Shown: piece after piece, positions 5,108 through 9,440 of the stretch
Position numbering within the stretch: position 1 is the stretch's first letter
Layout: each line of letters starts with the position of its first letter
DNA from: Nitrosarchaeum sp.
GTDB taxonomy: Archaea; Thermoproteota; Nitrososphaeria; Nitrososphaerales; Nitrosopumilaceae
Length of the DNA: 9,440 bases
Assembly: GCA_004297665.1 (NCBI GenBank)
Contig: SCUP01000046.1
Location: 1 to 9,440, forward strand
Direction of reading: 5' to 3'
The notes under the pieces: model-generated
Database searches by the model: none
The model's input: the letters and a program-made list of their open reading frames with translations, nothing else
What the model was told of the DNA's origin: nothing
Program-made: the position numbers and the translations under genes

Positions 5108-5566
5108 ATGGGCAGATTCAAATACGCATTTCAAAATTTTGATGCAACAAAACATGTACGTTCTTCACTAAGAGAAAAAGATATTTCACACAAACATGCT
5201 CGTGAAGTAGCTGTTGCAATAAAGGGACTGTCAATTGAAAGAGCAAGAGATTACTTGCATGCAGTAGTTAACAAAAAAAGAGCAATTGCATTTAGAAGAT
5301 TTAACAATCAAGTTGGACACAGATCAGATCCTGGAATGATGTCAGGACGATATCCACAAAAAACAGTCAAAGAATTCATCAAGGTACTAGACAACTTGGA
5401 ATCAAATGCAGAATACAAAGGAATGGATTTAGATAGATTAAGAATTGTAAACGCTACAGTACACAAAGGAGTTATTGTAAAAAGATTCATTCCAAGAGCA
5501 ATGGGAAGCGCTACTCCAAAAAACAATGTATTAACACATGTAGAATTGGTGGCACAGGAGATATAA
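5108..5566 (+). CDS. rpl22: Large-subunit ribosomal protein uL22
   Basis: uL22 (L22p, L17e in eukaryotes) stretches a beta hairpin along the exit tunnel wall. From ATG 5108 it has 152 residues, normal for archaea. Family features are the N-terminal [20 protein letters not shown], the [21 protein letters not shown] helix region, and the C-terminal hairpin [15 protein letters not shown] followed by THVELV. The frame is also open from a GTG at 5099 (155 residues), but that GTG is better explained as part of the GTGAT ribosome-binding motif. The conserved N-terminus also begins soon after ATG 5108. The stop is followed by uS3 after one base. Confidence 0.95.
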   Translation: MGRFKYAFQNFDATKHVRSSLREKDISHKHAREVAVAIKGLSIERARDYLHAVVNKKRAIAFRRFNNQVGHRSDPGMMSGRYPQKTVKEFIKVLDNLESNAEYKGMDLDRLRIVNATVHKGVIVKRFIPRAMGSATPKNNVLTHVELVAQEI

Positions 5567-5567
5567 C

Positions 5568-6323
5568 ATGTCAGCAGTAAAAAATGTAATCAAAGATAAT
5601 TACAACATGATGCTTCTCAAAGATTACTTACGAATTGCAATTAAAGATGCAGGATTTTCACATGCAGAGATTTCAAAAACACCTATGGGAACAAGAGTTG
5701 CACTTCATGTCACACGACCAGGCATAGTCATTGGAAGAAAAGGTTCTGGAATTAGAGAATTAACAGATAAACTTGCAACAGATTTTAAATTAAAAAATCC
5801 ACAAATATCAGTAGTAGAAATTGAGAAGCCAGAACTTTCACCAAGTGTAATGTGTAATAGAATGGCATCACACTTGGAACGTGGTACTGCATTTAGAAGA
5901 GCCACCATGTGGACATTAAAACAAATTATGGAAAATGGTGCGATGGGAGTTCAAATAACAATTTCAGGAAAATTACGAGGGGATCGTTCTGCATTTGAAA
6001 AACACACTGCAGGAATCCTACCAAGAGCAGGACATCATGCCGAAGTAATTGTAGATGAAGATATTGCACATGTAAAAACTGCAATGGGATTAATTGGAAT
6101 TAGAATAAGAATCGCAAGAAATGAAAAATATATTCCAGAATTTGAATTAAGAACCCAAAAACCAAAGAAAGCAAAGCAAGTCAAAGATGTAGATACGGGA
6201 AAGATGAGAGATGAAACAGAAGTAGAACGTAAAGCAAGAACAGAGTCTGAACAAATTGCAATAGAAGAAGAAAAAATGAAAGAACTTGAAACGCTAGAAG
6301 AAGAAGAGGCAAAATTACTATGA
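5568..6323 (+). CDS. rps3: Small-subunit ribosomal protein uS3
   Basis: uS3 (S3p) sits at the mRNA entry channel of the 30S subunit. The type-2 KH domain is clear, with [12 protein letters not shown] (54-65) containing the GxxG loop at 56-59. The C-terminal domain follows, with [17 protein letters not shown] (126-142) and the [10 protein letters not shown] strand (174-183). The core ends near residue 197. The rest, to 251, is a highly charged tail, first Lys-rich and then strongly Glu-rich, predicted helical or disordered. A good ribosome binding site (GGAG at 5557-5560) lies 7 bases before the ATG. The gene overlaps uL29 by four bases. Confidence 0.97.
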   Translation: MSAVKNVIKDNYNMMLLKDYLRIAIKDAGFSHAEISKTPMGTRVALHVTRPGIVIGRKGSGIRELTDKLATDFKLKNPQISVVEIEKPELSPSVMCNRMASHLERGTAFRRATMWTLKQIMENGAMGVQITISGKLRGDRSAFEKHTAGILPRAGHHAEVIVDEDIAHVKTAMGLIGIRIRIARNEKYIPEFELRTQKPKKAKQVKDVDTGKMRDETEVERKARTESEQIAIEEEKMKELETLEEEEAKLL

Positions 6324-6523
6324 CACGATTAAGTATGAAAACAATAAGAGAATTAAACGAAAAAGATCTTAAAAGTAAGATTCAAGAAACACGTAGTGAG
6401 CTTGCAAAATTAAGGGTAGATGGTTCAAAAGGCACATTAAGAAAAGAAAGCGGAAAGCTAAAACCTCTCAGACACGATATTGCAAGAATGATGACCAGAT
6501 TAAACGAGATGAAGACAAAATGA
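6320..6523 (+). CDS. rpl29: Large-subunit ribosomal protein uL29
   Basis: uL29 (L29p, L35e in eukaryotes) is a two-helix protein beside the exit tunnel, near uL23. The 67 residues fit the family: helix one with [20 protein letters not shown], a linker with the archaeal [19 protein letters not shown], and helix two with [16 protein letters not shown]. It overlaps uS3 and Rpp29 by ATGA at both ends, and GAGG at 6306-6309 may be its ribosome binding site. Many archaeal operons place an eIF1/SUI1 gene after uL29; here Rpp29 follows directly. Confidence 0.94.
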   Translation: MTRLSMKTIRELNEKDLKSKIQETRSELAKLRVDGSKGTLRKESGKLKPLRHDIARMMTRLNEMKTK

Positions 6524-6786
6524 TTACTGCAGAGAATATTGCATTACATGAATTAATTGGATTACGCACAGAAATTGCAGAGTCATCAAATCCACAAATC
6601 ATAGGATTAAATGGAACAATAATAGATGAAACAAAATCAATGATCATCATTAATACCGTAAATGGAACAAAAATGATTTCAAAATCAAATAATAGTTGGA
6701 AATTCTTAATCGATGACAAAGATGTTATTTTAGACGGCTCAAAAATTGCAAAAAGATCATTTGACAGAATAGGAGCAAAGGCATGA
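6520..6786 (+). CDS. rnp1: RNase P protein component 1 (Rpp29/Pop4)
   Basis: Rpp29 is a protein subunit of archaeal RNase P, which removes the 5' leader of precursor tRNA. It has an Sm-like beta barrel and pairs with Rpp21. The 88 residues show the family pattern: an N-terminal helical lead (NIALHELIGL), the barrel strands around QIIGLNGTIIDETKSMIII and VNGTKMISKSNNSWKFLI, and the C-terminal LDGSKIAKRSFDRI. The length is normal for the archaeal form, which lacks the long eukaryotic N-terminus. Its position between uL29 and uS17 is the classic archaeal arrangement. It overlaps both neighbours by four bases, so expression is tied to the ribosome. Confidence 0.94.
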   Translation: MITAENIALHELIGLRTEIAESSNPQIIGLNGTIIDETKSMIIINTVNGTKMISKSNNSWKFLIDDKDVILDGSKIAKRSFDRIGAKA

Positions 6787-7106
6787 CACTAAACATTGGA
6801 TTAAAAGTAAAAGCACCAAGCAGAGAATGTACAGATGCACATTGTCCATTTCATGGTAAATTATCAGTGCGAGGAAAGTTATTTGATGGTAAAGTTACAA
6901 GTAACAAAGCAAAGCAAACAATTACACTACAAAAAGAATCACCAATCTATTATATGAAATTCAAAAGATATGCAAGAAGCAAAAATACAATTCATGCTCA
7001 TGTACCTGAATGTATGGATGTTGAAACAGGTGATCATGTATTGACTGCAGAATGCAGACCAATATCAAAATCAGTATCATATGTTGTTGTGGAGGTTAAA
7101 GCCTAA
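6783..7106 (+). CDS. rps17: Small-subunit ribosomal protein uS17
   Basis: uS17 (S17p, S11e in eukaryotes) is an OB-fold primary binder of 16S rRNA. The 107 residues carry the archaeal start with CTDAHCPFHGKLSVRG (16-31), where C16, C21 and H24 are conserved in archaeal members. The OB core follows, with FDGKVTSNKAKQTITL and the KFKRYARSKNTIHAHVPE segment, then GDHVLTAECRPISKSVSYVVV. Archaeal members have this longer N-terminus compared with bacterial S17. GGAG at 6772-6775, 7 bases before the ATG, is the ribosome binding site. It overlaps Rpp29 by ATGA and shares one base with uL14. Confidence 0.95.
   Translation: MTLNIGLKVKAPSRECTDAHCPFHGKLSVRGKLFDGKVTSNKAKQTITLQKESPIYYMKFKRYARSKNTIHAHVPECMDVETGDHVLTAECRPISKSVSYVVVEVKA
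7091..7096 (+). promoter_or_regulatory. Shine-Dalgarno GGAGGT of uL14
   Basis: GGAGGT is the closest match in the window to the full archaeal consensus. It lies 9 bases before the uL14 ATG and inside the last codons of uS17, where it encodes Glu-Val. Confidence 0.65.
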
Positions 7107-7528
7107 TGGCAAAACAAGCCGGAAAAGGGGTAGCAGAATTCCGTCCTTATGTAACAAGAGCAATTCCCATTGGTGCACGAGTAGTATGTGCAGATAATAC
7201 AGGTGCAAAAATTTTAGAAATAGTAATGGTGCAAAGACACAAAACAAGACATGCACAATTAGCAGCTGCCGCAGTTGGAGATTTTTGTAATGTAGTTGTG
7301 AAAAAAGGCCCTGCGGAATTAAGAAAACAGGTGTATGGTGCAGTAATAATTAGACAAAAATATGCAGTTCGCAGATTAAATGGTGTAAGAGTGTGCTTTG
7401 AAGACAATGCAGCAGTTTTGATAACCCCAGAAGGAGAAGTAAAAGGAACTGACATTAAAGGACCAGTTGCAGCAGAAGCTTCAGAAAAATGGCCAAGAGT
7501 AGCTAATTTGGCATCAATGGTGGTATAA
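7106..7528 (+). CDS. rpl14: Large-subunit ribosomal protein uL14
   Basis: uL14 (L14p, L23e in eukaryotes) is a beta-barrel protein at the subunit interface that also contacts translational GTPases and anti-association factors. The 140 residues include [17 protein letters not shown] (27-43), [12 protein letters not shown] (57-68), [21 protein letters not shown] (77-97), FEDNAAVLI and the C-terminal [13 protein letters not shown]. The N-terminal extension of about 15 residues is typical of archaeal and eukaryotic forms. The ATG overlaps the uS17 stop by one base (TAATG). A 145-codon antisense frame overlaps it but looks like a shadow. Confidence 0.97.
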   Translation: MAKQAGKGVAEFRPYVTRAIPIGARVVCADNTGAKILEIVMVQRHKTRHAQLAAAAVGDFCNVVVKKGPAELRKQVYGAVIIRQKYAVRRLNGVRVCFEDNAAVLITPEGEVKGTDIKGPVAAEASEKWPRVANLASMVV

Positions 7529-7529
7529 A

Positions 7530-8000
7530 ATGAAACCAACAAAAATGCGCAATGAATTGATTTATCATCCAACATTTCATACAAGAAGTAAACAACTAGG
7601 TAGTCAATTATCAGAAGATCTTCGTAAAAAATATGGTAAAAAAAGTGTGAGAGTTATCGAAGGAGATAGCATAAAAATTGTAAGAGGAGAATTCAAAGGA
7701 GTAGATGGCAAAATATCAAAAGTATCAACAAAGAAAAGTAGTGTTGCAGTAGAAGGAGTGAAAAAAGAAAAGACAAAAGGGGATAAATTTGATGTGTATA
7801 TTCATACCTCAAATCTTCTAGTTACAGGCTTGAATACAGAGGATAAATGGAGAATTGCAAAACTTGAAGGAAAAAAACCAAGTGAAAAACCAATAGTCAC
7901 TGAAAAAACAACAAAAGTAATTACAGAAAAAGCAACAAAGAAAGAGAAAACTAAAGAAACAAAAGTAGCAAAGACTCAAAAAAAGGAAGTTGAAAAATAA
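7530..8000 (+). CDS. rpl24: Large-subunit ribosomal protein uL24 with a Lys/Glu/Thr tail
   Basis: uL24 (L24p, L26e in eukaryotes) is an early assembly protein near the tunnel exit with a KOW fold. The archaeal core covers about residues 1-114: the N-terminal [20 protein letters not shown], the KOW motif around [20 protein letters not shown] (43-62), and [20 protein letters not shown] (89-108). Residues 115-156 form a low-complexity tail rich in Lys, Glu and Thr, with a near-repeat (TEKTTK, TEKATK), making the protein longer than many archaeal versions. The tail is probably disordered and binds rRNA or extends outside the particle. GGTGGT at 7519-7524 lies close to the ATG. One base separates it from uL14. 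Confidence 0.94.
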   Translation: MKPTKMRNELIYHPTFHTRSKQLGSQLSEDLRKKYGKKSVRVIEGDSIKIVRGEFKGVDGKISKVSTKKSSVAVEGVKKEKTKGDKFDVYIHTSNLLVTGLNTEDKWRIAKLEGKKPSEKPIVTEKTTKVITEKATKKEKTKETKVAKTQKKEVEK

Positions 8001-8716
8001 TGGTAAGCATATCTGGAAGTAAGAAACTCAAAAGACAAATGGCCCCACAATTTTGGGGAATTGGAAGAAAAGACAAAAGATTTGTAATTACAGTTAGACC
8101 AGGTCCACACAAAAAAGAGTATTCAGTACCAACTGCAATATTTCTCAGAGATATACTAAAAATTGTAACTACTTTAAGAGAAGCAAAAGCTGCAATCTAT
8201 ACAGGTAAAGTCAAAATCGATGGAGTTGTAAGAAAATCACTTCATCATGCAATTGGATTGATGGATGTTGTAGAATTAGAAAATGTTCCAGAAATATATC
8301 GTCTAGTCCCAATGGAAGGAAAATTACTAAAACCATTACAAATTAAAGAATCAGAGAAAGCAAAAAAATTAGTTAGAGTTACAAGTAAAACAACTATCAG
8401 CAAAGGTAAAATGCAAATAGGATTTCATGATGGTCGTTCAACAATTTCAGATACCAAAGTAAATGTTGGAGATACATGCTTAATACAAATTCCAGATCAA
8501 AAGATTCTTGAAGTGATAAAATTAGAAAAAGATTCACAAGTTTTGGTTACTCGTGGAATTAACGCAGGACAAGTCGGTAAAATTGAATCAATGGAAGAGG
8601 GAACTTTTATTCTACCCAGACGAGCAGTTTTAATTTTAGGTGAGAGAAAAATTGAAATTCCAACAGACATCATAATGGCAATAGGAAAAAAGGAGCCTAT
8701 AATTCAAATAAAGTGA
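8000..8716 (+). CDS. rps4e: Small-subunit ribosomal protein eS4
   Basis: eS4 (S4e) is shared only by archaea and eukaryotes and sits on the body of the small subunit. The 238 residues show the full architecture. The N-terminal part has GSKKLKRQMAPQFWGIGRKD (6-25) and VRPGPHKKEYSVP (32-44). An S4-like RNA-binding domain follows at about 45-105, with REAKAAIYTGKVKIDGVVRK. The central domain comes next, and then a KOW-like segment, VLVTRGINAGQVGKIESM (181-198). The length is typical for archaea. It overlaps uL24 by one base (TAATG). Its TGA is part of the GTGAT motif before uL5. Confidence 0.96.
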   Translation: MVSISGSKKLKRQMAPQFWGIGRKDKRFVITVRPGPHKKEYSVPTAIFLRDILKIVTTLREAKAAIYTGKVKIDGVVRKSLHHAIGLMDVVELENVPEIYRLVPMEGKLLKPLQIKESEKAKKLVRVTSKTTISKGKMQIGFHDGRSTISDTKVNVGDTCLIQIPDQKILEVIKLEKDSQVLVTRGINAGQVGKIESMEEGTFILPRRAVLILGERKIEIPTDIIMAIGKKEPIIQIK

Positions 8717-8717
8717 T
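8713..8717 (+). promoter_or_regulatory. GTGAT ribosome-binding motif of uL5
   Basis: GTGAT overlaps the eS4 stop codon and lies 3 bases before the uL5 ATG at 8721. It is complementary to AUCAC in the usual archaeal 16S rRNA 3' end. Confidence 0.45.
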
Positions 8718-8720
8718 CAT

Positions 8721-9242
8721 ATGTCCCAATTAATACAATCCCCAATGAAAAAAATATCTTTAGAGAAAGTTGTTCTAAACATGGGATTAGGAAAATCAGG
8801 CGATGTCATACAAGTAGCAAAAAAAGCACTAGATCATATTTCAGGTAAAAAATCATGTGCACGTGATGCTAAAGAAACACAAAGAGAATGGGGTGTAAGA
8901 CAAGGAGAACCAATAGGTGTTGCAGTTACAGTTAGAGGAAAAGATGCACGTGAGTTACTCAAAAGATTACTAGAGTCAAAGGGAAATCAGATCAACGGAA
9001 AATCTTTTGATAATTTTGGTAATTTTTCATTTGGAATTAAAGAGCATATAGATATTCCAGGTGTAAAATATGACCCACAGGTTGGAATCTTAGGACTTGG
9101 AATTTCAGTAACACTAACTAGACCAGGATATGGAATTAGAAAAAGAAGCAAACATAAAGCAAGTGTTGGAAAATCACATACAATCAAAAATCAAGAAGCA
9201 AAGGATTATCTAGTTAAGGAGTTTGGAGTGACGATAGTATAA
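8721..9242 (+). CDS. rpl5: Large-subunit ribosomal protein uL5
   Basis: uL5 (L5p, L11e in eukaryotes) binds 5S rRNA in the central protuberance and contacts the P-site tRNA. The 173 residues contain the N-terminal ISLEKVVLNMGLGKSGD (12-28), the basic loop with KKSCARDAKETQREWGVRQG (43-62), VTVRGKDARELLKRLL (70-85) and NFGNFSFGIKEHIDIPGVKYD (98-118). The C-terminal GISVTLTRPGYGIRKRSK (127-144) is also present. The length is normal for archaea. A second Met at residue 9 is a possible alternative start, but the GTGAT motif supports the first. The stop overlaps the uS14 ATG by one base. Confidence 0.96.
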   Translation: MSQLIQSPMKKISLEKVVLNMGLGKSGDVIQVAKKALDHISGKKSCARDAKETQREWGVRQGEPIGVAVTVRGKDARELLKRLLESKGNQINGKSFDNFGNFSFGIKEHIDIPGVKYDPQVGILGLGISVTLTRPGYGIRKRSKHKASVGKSHTIKNQEAKDYLVKEFGVTIV

Positions 9243-9421
9243 TGGCAAAAGATAGATCATACGAAGCTACAGGAAGAAAGAAACATGATTTTGGTAGAGG
9301 TTCTAAATGGTGTAAAAGATGTGGGGATTATACAGCTGTAATTCAAAAATATGATCTAATGATTTGTAGACGATGCTTCAGAGAAGTAGCAACATCTTTA
9401 GGGTTTAGGAAAAATATGTGA
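9242..9421 (+). CDS. rps14: Small-subunit ribosomal protein uS14 (zinc type)
   Basis: ATG 9242 opens a 59-residue frame ending at TGA 9419-9421. uS14 (S14p, S29e in eukaryotes) sits in the 30S head near the A site. Four cysteines (24, 27, 42, 45) form a complete CxxC-x14-CxxC zinc ribbon (WCKRCGDY ... MICRRCFREVA), and the C-terminus LGFRKNM matches the archaeal family. The N-terminal HDFGRGSKWCKRCG is also typical. The short zinc-binding form is the usual archaeal one. It overlaps uL5 by one base, with GGAGTGA at 9225-9231 as a probable ribosome binding site. Confidence 0.96.
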   Translation: MAKDRSYEATGRKKHDFGRGSKWCKRCGDYTAVIQKYDLMICRRCFREVATSLGFRKNM

Positions 9422-9422
9422 T
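9418..9422 (+). promoter_or_regulatory. GTGAT ribosome-binding motif before the uS8 start
   Basis: GTGAT overlaps the uS14 stop and lies 4 bases before ATG 9427. This is the third gene-to-gene junction in the operon with the motif at 3-4 bases. Confidence 0.4.
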
Positions 9423-9426
9423 AATC

Positions 9427-9440
9427 ATGCCGGCACAGAA
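9427..9440 (+). CDS. rps8: Start of probable ribosomal protein uS8 (partial)
   Basis: Only the first four codons (MPAQ) and two bases of the fifth are in the window. Identification rests on context: uS8 follows uS14 in the spc-type order, the junction has the GTGAT motif, and an MPA start is plausible for thaumarchaeal uS8. The residues alone do not prove it. Confidence 0.55.

Noticed and set aside
7147..7584. 145-codon antisense frame opposite uL14
   Set aside because: It lies fully over a highly conserved ribosomal gene, has no promoter or ribosome binding site of its own and resembles no family. Codon bias of uL14 explains the open frame.
1..9440. Search for mobile elements, CRISPR arrays, toxin-antitoxin or defence genes
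   Set aside because: No repeat array, transposase, integrase or foreign-looking composition was seen; nearly all the coding content is conserved core genes.

Overview
This window is a core chromosomal segment from an AT-rich archaeon. It best fits an ammonia-oxidising Nitrososphaerota (Thaumarchaeota) of the Nitrosopumilus type. The evidence is a 20S proteasome alpha subunit, archaeal-type ribosomal proteins including eS4, the RNase P protein Rpp29 inside a ribosomal operon, TATA boxes about 25-32 bases before start codons without ribosome binding sites, and AT-rich codon use. The genus is an inference from overall protein character, not from a search. I see no mobile element, CRISPR array, rRNA or tRNA, and no obviously new multi-gene system.

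Left part (1-797). Two genes read leftwards. The first is the N-terminus of a probable membrane protein, cut off by the window edge. The second is a DUF371-family protein built from two tandem copies of one repeat. It is divergent from psmA across a spacer of about 266 bases, and each of these genes has a TATA-like box placed for a leaderless transcript.

Middle part (798-2594). psmA (proteasome alpha) is followed in the same direction by a SPOUT-family RNA methyltransferase that begins with TTG. After it comes a 36-residue single-membrane-span protein. A 95-base spacer then holds promoter-like and inverted-repeat signals ahead of the ribosomal operon.

Right part (2595-9440). This is a compact S10/spc-type ribosomal protein operon: uL3, uL4, uL23, uS19, uL22, uS3, uL29, Rpp29, uS17, uL14, uL24, eS4, uL5, uS14 and the first codons of a probable uS8. 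Genes overlap by 1 or 4 bases or lie 1-4 bases apart, apart from the 44-base uL23/uS19 gap. Most internal starts have a Shine-Dalgarno-like sequence inside the end of the preceding gene, so translation is probably coupled. uL2, normally between uL23 and uS19, is missing. A 13-codon ORF exactly fills the gap there, leaving one base on each side.

Most genes serve protein synthesis and turnover: ribosome building, tRNA 5' processing (Rpp29), probable rRNA modification (SPOUT enzyme) and proteolysis (psmA). The points most worth a second look are the 36-residue membrane protein, the 13-codon ORF in the uL2 gap, the inverted repeats at the psmA start and before uL3, and the internal duplication in the DUF371 protein.
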